A DNA stretch of 64,000 nucleotides from assembly GCF_030409635.1 (NCBI RefSeq), contig NZ_JAUFQF010000004.1, positions 2,762,241 through 2,826,240 of the forward strand. The letters run 5' to 3'. Source of the stretch: Vibrio agarivorans. GTDB taxonomy: Bacteria > Pseudomonadota > Gammaproteobacteria > Enterobacterales > Vibrionaceae. The notes beneath the pieces are model-generated. The model searched no databases and was not told the origin of the DNA. It saw only the letters and a list, made by a program, of their open reading frames with translations. The translations under genes and the position numbers were made by a program. Position 1 is the stretch's first letter. Every line of letters begins with the position of its first letter. Shown piece by piece: positions 45,535-54,845 of the stretch.

Positions 45535-46776
45535 TCATAGACTCTCTATCGAGCGCTTGAGCTGTGCTATCTCTTCAAGAGTATTGTAATGCATCATCCC
45601 TACCCTTAATACGCCACCCCGCTCTTGTGTCCCCAATTGCCGAATGAGCTCTGGCGCATAGAAGTGCCCGCTCCATACACAAATATTTTGCTCACCCAGC
45701 ATTCGAGCTACGTCGTGCGGTGAATAGTCTTTAATATTTATGGCAAAAGTTGGGGTTCTTAGATTGTGCTTTGGTGAATCATGGCCATAGAGTGTCACAC
45801 TCGAGAGAGAAGCGATGTTATCGAGAAAATACTCACTCAACTTCGCTTCATGTTGGGCTATCTGCCCATAGCTTGATTCTAGGCGTTCTCTTAAACCTCC
45901 TTCACACAAGGACCAAGTTTCGAGATAGTCAACGGCAGCGCAAAACCCGGCCAGTGCTTCAAAGTTGAGCGTACCTGTTTCAAAACGCCCAGGCCCTTTA
46001 TCTGTCGCGGGTAGCACTTTATAAGGCTCTAAAGTTTGCACATGTTGTGGAGCAATATAAGCAACGCCCAAGTGAGGCCCAAAAAACTTATAGGCAGAAC
46101 CAGCAGCAAAATCGCAGCCAAGTGCCTGAACATCAATGAGTTGATGTGGTAACAAATGTACTGCGTCCAAATACACTTTTGCTCCAACTTTATGCGCGGC
46201 CTCGATGATCGGTTTCGCATCAACCAGGCTGCCTGTGGTATTTGAGGCTAATGTCAGCGCAACTAATTTTGTTTTACTGCTAATCAGCCCGATTAGGTGT
46301 TCAGTGTCCAGCCCTCCCATGAGGGGCGACACTCTCGCTTGATAGACTTTGGCCTGACGATCTTTGGCTGCCTCTACCCAACTTGACACATTTGAGTAAT
46401 GATCGAGTGCGGTAACGACAATTTCATCATCCGGTAGCCAATCACGACTGATCGTGCGACTGAGGGACATAGTTAGCGATGTCATATTTGCCCCAAACAC
46501 AATACTGTCACTGTGCGCCGCATTGAAAAGAGCTTGAGCAGATTCACGTGCTTGAGACACCAAGGCGACCGTTTTTTCACTAGAAAAAAAGTGACCACCT
46601 AAGTTGGCGTTGTATTGCCCTAGATAGTCACTCATAGCGTTTAATACCGATTGAGGAACCTGCGACCCGCCGGGGCCATCAAAAAAGACCACCGGTCTTT
46701 CATTTACGCGTTGATGCAATGCAGGGAATTGAGATCGCGCTAACTCAACATCAAAACTTAGATAAGAGTGGGTCAT
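45535..46776 (-). CDS. Class-V PLP enzyme, VC1184-type, lacking the desulfurase cysteine
   Basis: A 413-residue aminotransferase class V fold. PLP residues are Asp204 and His207 (YLDAVHL) and Lys230 (GSAYKFFGP). In SufS the catalytic Cys lies in a GHHCA motif; here the matching segment, SGHFYAPE at residues 369-376, has Tyr373 instead. So it is unlikely to be a cysteine desulfurase, despite family annotation. It is coupled to the dioxygenase upstream (TAATG overlap), suggesting they work on the same amino acid. Reaction unknown: lyase or aminotransferase are possible. Confidence 0.85.
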   Translation of the reverse strand: MTHSYLSFDVELARSQFPALHQRVNERPVVFFDGPGGSQVPQSVLNAMSDYLGQYNANLGGHFFSSEKTVALVSQARESAQALFNAAHSDSIVFGANMTSLTMSLSRTISRDWLPDDEIVVTALDHYSNVSSWVEAAKDRQAKVYQARVSPLMGGLDTEHLIGLISSKTKLVALTLASNTTGSLVDAKPIIEAAHKVGAKVYLDAVHLLPHQLIDVQALGCDFAAGSAYKFFGPHLGVAYIAPQHVQTLEPYKVLPATDKGPGRFETGTLNFEALAGFCAAVDYLETWSLCEGGLRERLESSYGQIAQHEAKLSEYFLDNIASLSSVTLYGHDSPKHNLRTPTFAINIKDYSPHDVARMLGEQNICVWSGHFYAPELIRQLGTQERGGVLRVGMMHYNTLEEIAQLKRSIESL

Positions 46777-47417
46777 TATTGGCTTTTCCTTGCAGTGAGA
46801 ACAAACACATCCATGTGCCCTTCTTGGTTATGATCAACGGTGCGAATAGGCATTGCGTTGTGCCAAAGCTTGTGATCATCCAGCATCGCAATCTCACCAT
46901 TTTCCAACACTTTGCGGTAAAACGGCGCAGCATGATTATCTTGATAGAGCAGCACCTCACCACCGACAATGTTGTGCCTGTCAATACCGATGAGTGCAAT
47001 ACAGTCAAAGCCATCTTGGTGGACACCTTCCGGTGCAACTTGGGTCTCATCATACACGGCGGCAATGCGCATCTGATGTACTTCTATTTCTTGACCTTCT
47101 ACCAATAAATTGGTTTCAACAAACAGTTCACACATCTCCAAGAAGCCAGGACTGGATAACGTTTGTGGAAGTAACGGTTCAAACTGACGAACCACATTGC
47201 CTTGGAAATGGTTAATCTGGTCAGTTTGCATAAAGTTATGTTTGCCTGTTTCAATCACCTCACCATGCTGAAGTGTTATCACCGAGTATCTTCTCAAGCG
47301 ATATTGGCCGTCAGCATGCTCAGTGTGAGGCAACAAATTGAATGAGGGTGACAGTTGAGCCACTGCATCATGGCTTAATGACGTAAGATGCAGAGTATTG
47401 GCATGTGAGGGAAACAT
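46776..47417 (-). CDS. Fe(II)/2-oxoglutarate dioxygenase (L-isoleucine-hydroxylase family)
   Basis: A 213-residue protein of the 2OG-Fe(II) oxygenase family that includes the L-isoleucine 4-hydroxylase of Bacillus (PF10014). The iron triad is visible: His133 and Asp135 in GVHQDGFD and His186 in LWHNA, with Arg192 for 2OG. It probably hydroxylates a free amino acid. AAGGAG 6 bases before ATG 47417 fixes the start; a longer frame begins at 47444. It is the first gene of a two-gene operon. Confidence 0.85.
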   Translation of the reverse strand: MFPSHANTLHLTSLSHDAVAQLSPSFNLLPHTEHADGQYRLRRYSVITLQHGEVIETGKHNFMQTDQINHFQGNVVRQFEPLLPQTLSSPGFLEMCELFVETNLLVEGQEIEVHQMRIAAVYDETQVAPEGVHQDGFDCIALIGIDRHNIVGGEVLLYQDNHAAPFYRKVLENGEIAMLDDHKLWHNAMPIRTVDHNQEGHMDVFVLTARKSQ

Positions 47418-48734
<1,317 letters not shown>

Positions 48735-48767
48735 TTCTAACTGCATTTGAAAAATTAGCATATCCAC

Positions 48768-48803
48768 AAAGCCCGGCGGTATTCTCGCCGGGCTTTCTTT
48801 TGT
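48768..48803 (+). terminator. Terminator after trxB
   Basis: An 11-bp GC-rich stem (48768-48778 with 48786-48796) with a 7-nt loop and T-rich tail, 34 bases after the stop. Confidence 0.9.
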
Positions 48804-48847
48804 ATACTCCTTGCCTACATCCAAAACCAATAACAAGCCTTCATATA

Positions 48848-50632
48848 ATGGATACAACCAAACAACGGAACTTGAACAAATGGCTCAAGCAGCAAAGTAA
48901 ACTGGCAAATCGCTGGTTACTGACAGCTATTGGGCTTGGTGTATTATCAAGTTTCATTTTGCTGGCTCAAGCCGCTCTTATAGCCACCATTCTTCATAGC
49001 CTTATTATCGAGCACGTTGATAAGTCACAATTAATTCCTCATTTCATTGGCATTGTTGTAACCACCCTCTTGAGAGCAGGATGTTCTTGGGCAAGAGAAG
49101 TCGCGGGCTTTCGTTGTGGCGAACAAATCCGCGTTGTGATTCGCCAGCAAATTTTGGACAAATTGGAATCGTTAGGGCCAGCGTATATCAAAGGTAAACC
49201 GGCGGGCGCTTGGGCAACCTTGCTCCTTGAGCAGGTTGATGACATGCAAGACTTCTTTGCTCGCTATTTACCACAAATGTCGCTGTCTGTATTCGTTCCA
49301 TTGATCATTTTGGTTGTGGTATTTCCCGTTAACTGGGCTGCGGGTCTGATCTTTGTCATCACCGCCCCACTTGTTCCTATCTTCATGGCATTAGTTGGCC
49401 GTAAAGCGGCGGATGCCAACCGTAAGAATTTTAAAGCGTTACAGCGACTATCTGGCCACTTCTATGACCGTTTACAAGCGATGAGCACGATTCGTCTGTT
49501 TAACCGTACTGCTCACGAAGCTGATGTGATGCGCGGGGCTTCTGAAGTGTTCCGCAAACGCACCATGGATGTTTTGAGGATCGCCTTCTTGTCTTCCGCG
49601 GTTTTGGAGTTTTTCACTTCAATCTCGATTGCGATTACCGCAGTTTACTTTGGGTTTAGTTTCATTGGTGAGCTTAATTTTGGTCACTACGGAGCCGGCG
49701 TGACTCTGTTCGCAGGCCTGTTTATTCTGATTCTGGCACCTGAATTTTATCAACCTCTGCGTGATTTAGGGACGTTCTATCACGCGAAGCAGCAAGCCGT
49801 TGGTGCTGCCGAGAGTATTGTTGAATTCTTAGACACCGATGTAGAAGCCATGCCGCAGGGAACAAGCGAGCTACCAAGTGGGCCAGTGACGATCGAAGCT
49901 GAGGATGTTTCGGTGTTTAGCCCTGAAGGCAAAGCATTAGTCAGTCACGTTTCCTTTGTTCTCCATGCTCAGCAGCGTACTGCTATCGTCGGCCCGAGCG
50001 GCGCAGGAAAAACCAGTTTGGTGAACGCTATTCTCGGCTTTCTGCCTTATCAAGGCTCACTCAAGATTAACGGTATCGAGCTACGTGATCTGCACATTAA
50101 TCAATGGCGAGACAACACCAGTTGGGTCGGTCAAAACCCAATGCTTCTGCATGGCTCTATTATGCAAAACCTGACTTTGGGCAATGAGCACACGACTCAA
50201 GAGCGCGTTGAGCAAGCCATCAAGCAGGCACACGCCGATGAGTTTATCGATAAACTAGGCTTAGACCATCCAATCTCTGACCGCTCTTCAGGGCTATCAG
50301 TAGGCCAAGCACAAAGACTCGCGGTTGCCCGCGCCATTATTCAAAATGGCCAATTTTGGTTGCTTGATGAACCAACGGCAAGCCTCGATGCACGCAGTGA
50401 AAAACTGCTCTGGCAAGGTTTGGAATCGGCTACCTCTGACGCGACTACGTTAATGATTACCCACCAGCTTTCAGAACTCACCTCTGTAGAGCAAATATTT
50501 GTCATGGAAAACGGACAGATTACTCAACAAGGCAGCTTTGAGGAATTAGCGCAGCAAACCGGACTATTTAAGCATCTCTTAGACGCAAACCAAGCTCTCA
50601 CCCAAGCGAATAAGGAGAATCTCGATGCGTGA
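48848..50632 (+). CDS. cydD: CydD, heterodimeric ABC exporter subunit
   Basis: A 594-residue ABC transporter half. The transmembrane domain has about six helices; Walker A is GPSGAGKTS near residues 381-389, the signature is LSVGQAQR near 483 and Walker B is FWLLDEPT near 503. CydDC exports glutathione/cysteine to the periplasm and is needed for cytochrome bd assembly. Start at ATG 48848. It overlaps cydC by 8 bases. Confidence 0.95.
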   Translation: MDTTKQRNLNKWLKQQSKLANRWLLTAIGLGVLSSFILLAQAALIATILHSLIIEHVDKSQLIPHFIGIVVTTLLRAGCSWAREVAGFRCGEQIRVVIRQQILDKLESLGPAYIKGKPAGAWATLLLEQVDDMQDFFARYLPQMSLSVFVPLIILVVVFPVNWAAGLIFVITAPLVPIFMALVGRKAADANRKNFKALQRLSGHFYDRLQAMSTIRLFNRTAHEADVMRGASEVFRKRTMDVLRIAFLSSAVLEFFTSISIAITAVYFGFSFIGELNFGHYGAGVTLFAGLFILILAPEFYQPLRDLGTFYHAKQQAVGAAESIVEFLDTDVEAMPQGTSELPSGPVTIEAEDVSVFSPEGKALVSHVSFVLHAQQRTAIVGPSGAGKTSLVNAILGFLPYQGSLKINGIELRDLHINQWRDNTSWVGQNPMLLHGSIMQNLTLGNEHTTQERVEQAIKQAHADEFIDKLGLDHPISDRSSGLSVGQAQRLAVARAIIQNGQFWLLDEPTASLDARSEKLLWQGLESATSDATTLMITHQLSELTSVEQIFVMENGQITQQGSFEELAQQTGLFKHLLDANQALTQANKENLDA

Positions 50633-52349
50633 ACTTAAACCTTATCTCGCTCTGTACCGCAAGCACTGGTTCGGCTTAACGCTGGGCATGATTCTAGCGC
50701 TGCTTACCACTGCCGCTTCTATCGGCCTGCTTACTCTATCTGGTTGGTTCTTATCAGCGGCGGCCGTTGCCGGCTTAACCATCGCCCGTGAAACCTTTAA
50801 CTATATGCTCCCTGGGGCATTCGTTCGTGGCTTTGCAATGGGAAGAACCGCTGGTCGATGGGGCGAGCGTGTGGTTAGCCACGATGCCACATTCAAGCTC
50901 CTTACTGACTTACGTCTGTTCTTCTTTGAAAAACTTGCTCCCCTATTTCCCGGTAAAGCGAGTGATTTTCGTGATGCCGATGTATTGAACCGCTTGGTTT
51001 CCGATGTAGACGCGATGGATCATGTCTATTTGCGACTTATCAGTCCGATGGTTGTTGGCATTTTCGGCATTGGCCTTCTCACCGCCTTCTTATGCTGGTT
51101 TGATGTCACCGTTGGTTTAACCTTGGGTACAATTTTGCTGACAATGCTCATCCTGTGGCCGATGCTTTTCTATCGCCTCGGCAAGCATAACGGCGCATCA
51201 TTAACACAAGAAAAAGCCAATCTGCGTATCACTACTCTCGATTGGTTGCAGGGCTATAGCGAACTCACGCTCTTTGGCGCGGAAAAACGTTATCGCACCG
51301 CCATTGAAGAGGCTCAATGGCGCTTTCTTGCTAACCAACGCTACAACGCTCACTTGACCGGATTAGCGCAAGCGTTAATGTTACTGTGCAACGGCTGGGC
51401 ACTTGCACTGATCCTCTGGATCTCCGCCGATGGTATTGGTGGCAACGCACCGGATCCCATGGTCGCCATGATGGCCTTTGCTACGCTGGCGAGTTTCGAA
51501 CTGTTGATGCCAATCGCCGGTGCCTTCCAGTATCTAGGTCAAACGTTGACTTCGGCTCGTCGCTTGAATGATGTCATTCTTGCTCCACCAAGTATCCAGT
51601 TCAGCGAACAAGCTAATGACACCAATGAGCCACTCGACATCGAACTCGATAATGTCGCGTTCAGTTATGACCAAACCACGCTTGCACTAAGCAATGTCTC
51701 TTGCTCAATCAAACAAGGTGAAAAAATTGCGGTTGTCGGTAAAACCGGCTCTGGTAAATCAACCCTATTGCAGATGCTTACTCGCAGTTTTGACCCACAA
51801 TCAGGCTCGGTATCTATTGGCAAACGTACTCTACGTGATTGGAATGAAGCTCAACTGCGCGAAGCCATGACTGTGGTAAGCCAGCGTGTCGATATTCTCA
51901 ACGGCACTTTACGTGATAATTTGCTGATGGCGAACCCTGACGCGAACGACACTGCGTTGTGCCATGCCTTAGCGCAAGTTGGATTAGATAAGCTATTGGA
52001 TGATAAAGGCTTAGATGACTGGCTAGGAGATGGCGGTAGACAACTTTCCGGTGGTGAGAAACGCCGAATCAGCATTGCACGCGCAGTACTGAGAAAGTCA
52101 TCCCCTATCGTGCTCCTTGATGAACCGACAGAAGGTCTTGATAAACAGACTGAACAGCAAATTATGGCACTGATGCAAAAGCAATTTGCAGATAAAACCG
52201 TATTGTTTGTCACTCACCGTTTAAGCCATTTAGACAAGATGGATAAAATTATTCTGATGGAACAAGGTGAGATAATTGAGCACGGTGCGCACGAAGCGTT
52301 GTTGGCGACCAAAGGCCGCTATTATCAGCTAAGCCAATCTCTAAGTTAG
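50625..52349 (+). CDS. cydC: CydC, heterodimeric ABC exporter subunit
   Basis: A 574-residue partner of CydD. Walker A GKTGSGKST (near 371-379), signature LSGGEKRR (near 474) and Walker B IVLLDEPT are present. Together with trxB upstream it makes a thiol-redox neighbourhood that matches V. cholerae gene order. Confidence 0.95.
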   Translation: MRELKPYLALYRKHWFGLTLGMILALLTTAASIGLLTLSGWFLSAAAVAGLTIARETFNYMLPGAFVRGFAMGRTAGRWGERVVSHDATFKLLTDLRLFFFEKLAPLFPGKASDFRDADVLNRLVSDVDAMDHVYLRLISPMVVGIFGIGLLTAFLCWFDVTVGLTLGTILLTMLILWPMLFYRLGKHNGASLTQEKANLRITTLDWLQGYSELTLFGAEKRYRTAIEEAQWRFLANQRYNAHLTGLAQALMLLCNGWALALILWISADGIGGNAPDPMVAMMAFATLASFELLMPIAGAFQYLGQTLTSARRLNDVILAPPSIQFSEQANDTNEPLDIELDNVAFSYDQTTLALSNVSCSIKQGEKIAVVGKTGSGKSTLLQMLTRSFDPQSGSVSIGKRTLRDWNEAQLREAMTVVSQRVDILNGTLRDNLLMANPDANDTALCHALAQVGLDKLLDDKGLDDWLGDGGRQLSGGEKRRISIARAVLRKSSPIVLLDEPTEGLDKQTEQQIMALMQKQFADKTVLFVTHRLSHLDKMDKIILMEQGEIIEHGAHEALLATKGRYYQLSQSLS

Positions 52350-52376
52350 TCGAATAGGTGGCGACCAAGCATGAAA

Positions 52377-52413
52377 AAAGGCGATGAAACCTTTCGTTTC
52401 ATCGCCTTTCTTT
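52377..52413. terminator. Terminator after cydC
   Basis: A perfect 14-bp stem (52377-52390 with 52396-52409), 5-nt loop and T-rich tail. It also serves the convergent gene at 52441. Confidence 0.92.
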
Positions 52414-52440
52414 TATTCGTTATATAGAACGTAAGACGCG

Positions 52441-52959
52441 CTATTCACTGGCATACGATTTAGTTGGGTTTTGATTCACATCCACTAAGTATCGACAGCG
52501 TAACCAGTCACGGCCAATCAGCAGTTTATCGTCCATTCGACCACGGTCACGCAAGTTCACCTGAACGGTTTTTGACTCACCTTCCCGACTTAAGGTCATG
52601 TCAATGCTGTAGCGTACCTCAGTACCTAACGAGTTTTTTATTGTACGCACCGCCACAATATCCGCTTGGTGCTGGTGCTTATCGCCGTGCTCGTTAGCCG
52701 AAATAAAACGGACTCGCTTACCAATATTGGCTTCAAGATCTTCCACGCCATCGACGATTTCAATATTCATGGCATGCAAAGAAGTTCGCGTTGCCCCTGT
52801 ATCGATTCTTGCCCGGTAGTGTGTCTCTAAATCATCGATGTAGATAAACTCTTTTTCACCAATTACGACCATCTCATCGACAGCGCAGCTCTCTGCTTGT
52901 GTCGCAAAACTCATTGATGAAAATAGTAACGGCATGACAGCTAAGGTCCATTTTTTCAT
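52441..52959 (-). CDS. Periplasmic retropepsin-like aspartic protease
   Basis: A 172-residue exported protein (signal peptide about residues 1-22, ATQA). The motif RIDTGATRTSLHA has the catalytic Asp53, as in retropepsin-like PF05618 proteins. They are often mis-called ATP-dependent zinc proteases. LLIGRDWLR near the end is the matching flap/strand. Two Cys may form a disulfide. Substrate unknown. Confidence 0.85.
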   Translation of the reverse strand: MKKWTLAVMPLLFSSMSFATQAESCAVDEMVVIGEKEFIYIDDLETHYRARIDTGATRTSLHAMNIEIVDGVEDLEANIGKRVRFISANEHGDKHQHQADIVAVRTIKNSLGTEVRYSIDMTLSREGESKTVQVNLRDRGRMDDKLLIGRDWLRCRYLVDVNQNPTKSYASE

Positions 52960-53274
52960 TTTTATCCCTCCATGGCTCGTGTCTATCTACGATACCTGTA
53001 AGACAAAAAATGGGTCAATGGGAGAATTTGTTACTAGTTGTATTCGCATATGTTGACGGTGTTTGTTGGTGAAAGGCTTTCGTAAATAGTTTAAATATAG
53101 CAACTAGTTACACCCAAACACCGACTACCCTTGCTTTATATTTACTTACATATTTGTACTATTTTGTAGCTACAGTCATCCATAACCAAACGCTCTCTAT
53201 TGCATTACAAAAACCGTTTTCTATCTCACTGAAAAAGGCTTTATTGCTGGTCACTACTTGCACTAAATTTTTGT
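52960..53274. other. Divergent control region, 315 bp
   Basis: Between the protease and YibE/F genes. AT-rich. No hairpin or RNA gene was recognised. Confidence 0.3.
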
Positions 53275-54441
53275 ATGACTAATATATCCCCCCCTGTTTA
53301 TCTGCTACCGTCTTATATTAAAATGCACTTGAAACGCTACCTGTTCCCCACTTTTATCATTGTCATCGCAACTCTTATTCTCTACTTGTCACCTGTTGTC
53401 AGCGAGAGCTTCCGCCCTGGTGTATATAACCAACAGACCTTCGTTAAAGCAGAAGCTATTAAAATTTTAGCGGAAGAGGTTCGCCCTGACCCAATGGTTC
53501 CAAGTGTCGTTACCGGTAGACAGAGAGTGGTAGCAACCATTACAGAAGGCGATCAACAAGGGCACCAAGTTGAAGTCGAGAATAGCATAAGCCGACTACA
53601 TAACGTCTACCTTGAGGAAGGTGACTCATTCATTATGCTGATCCGTGAAAGAGCATCTGGAACAATTTATTGGCCATTTAACCATGACCGATCCGGAGCT
53701 GTTTATTGGATGCTGGGTATCATCGTTGGGTTGATTTTACTCTTGGCCGGCTTTCAAGGCTTTAATTCTGTCGTCTCTCTTTACTTTACGGGTGCACTAC
53801 TTATTGGCGTATTGATTCCTGCTATTTTCGCTGGCCTAAATCCCGTCGTCGTCACACTGGTTTTGATGTCGTTAAAGATCATCGTCAACTTTCTTCTTGT
53901 CGCTGGTTGGAATAAAAAGTCACTGTCAGCCATGCTAGGTACATTATCCGGTGTTGTTGCTGCCGGTATAGCCGCTCAGTTTTTCGGAGAAATGGCTCAA
54001 CTCAATGGGCTGTACTTAGAAAAAGGTGAAGATCTGCTTTATCTTGGGGGGACAGGACAAATTCAAATACGTTGGCTCCTGTTTGTCGCTATTATGATTT
54101 CAGCCTTGGGAGCAGTCATGGATGTCGCAATTTCAATGGTGTCTTCATACCATGAACTTAGAGAGGCTAACCCCGCCCAAAGTGAACGTGAACGATTGCT
54201 GGCAACCATTAGAATTGGTCGAGATATTCTAGGTACTATGACCAATACCTTGGTACTTGCATTTGTAGGTAGCGGATTGACCACCATCATGATGGTCTGG
54301 GGCTTCCAGATGCCAGCCATGCAGTTTATGAATATTCCTGCCATTTCTCTAGCCATGATCCACGGGTTAGCTGGTAGTATTGGTCTGATACTTACGATAC
54401 CTTTTTCAGTCGCTATCGCCAGCTATATTTACCGACGCTGA
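53275..54441 (+). CDS. YibE/F family membrane protein
   Basis: A 388-residue protein with an N-terminal membrane anchor, a periplasmic beta region (residues 45-140) and about seven C-terminal helices. The GAVMDVAISMVSSYHEL motif and the YLGGTGQIQ loop match YibE/F. Function is unproven. A start at ATG 53323 is also possible because 53275 lacks a ribosome site. Confidence 0.8.
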   Translation: MTNISPPVYLLPSYIKMHLKRYLFPTFIIVIATLILYLSPVVSESFRPGVYNQQTFVKAEAIKILAEEVRPDPMVPSVVTGRQRVVATITEGDQQGHQVEVENSISRLHNVYLEEGDSFIMLIRERASGTIYWPFNHDRSGAVYWMLGIIVGLILLLAGFQGFNSVVSLYFTGALLIGVLIPAIFAGLNPVVVTLVLMSLKIIVNFLLVAGWNKKSLSAMLGTLSGVVAAGIAAQFFGEMAQLNGLYLEKGEDLLYLGGTGQIQIRWLLFVAIMISALGAVMDVAISMVSSYHELREANPAQSERERLLATIRIGRDILGTMTNTLVLAFVGSGLTTIMMVWGFQMPAMQFMNIPAISLAMIHGLAGSIGLILTIPFSVAIASYIYRR

Positions 54442-54465
54442 TACATACAAACCTACTATTCCTTC

Positions 54466-54492
54466 AAAAACCCGCCAATTGGCGGGTTTTTG
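54466..54492. terminator. Terminator after YibE/F
   Basis: An 11-bp near-perfect stem (54466-54476 with 54481-54491) with a 4-nt AATT loop; symmetrical, so it may act on both strands. Confidence 0.9.
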
Positions 54493-54845
54493 TTATTTTG
54501 AACCTTTCCAAGACTCCAAAATTCTCTCCCACCCAATAAAACAAGGACTTATATGTAAATAAATACACATCACAACAAGACAGTTGCAATGCATAAGCAA
54601 TTGCAATGATAAGTGAGTTAGATCACATAAAGTCGCAATGCAACCGTTTAGGCAAACGATTAGCACGTTATCTATATGTAATTTAAAGAACAAAAAAATC
54701 ACAAGCAATCGATTACGCAATCGTTAAATGTGTCTGTAATTACAAAATAAACACCCAGTTACAAAGTTTGTTAAATAGAGGTTTTACACTAGCTTTGTAT
54801 CAGTATAGTCAGCGCCGACTTTTACTAAAGCAGACGCTAAATACA
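54493..54845. promoter_or_regulatory. Regulatory region of the nucleotidase gene, with possible CRP and PurR sites
   Basis: A CRP-like site (54611-54628) has the half-sites AGTGA and TCACA. Two 16-bp sequences resemble the PurR box: 54650-54665 and the better one 54703-54718 (AAGCAATCGATTACGC). The matches are partial and are inference. Binding here would make sense for a nucleotide-salvage enzyme. Confidence 0.4.

Noticed and set aside
46719..47108. Plus-strand frame opposite the dioxygenase
   Set aside because: Antisense shadow; the minus-strand gene has full catalytic motifs.
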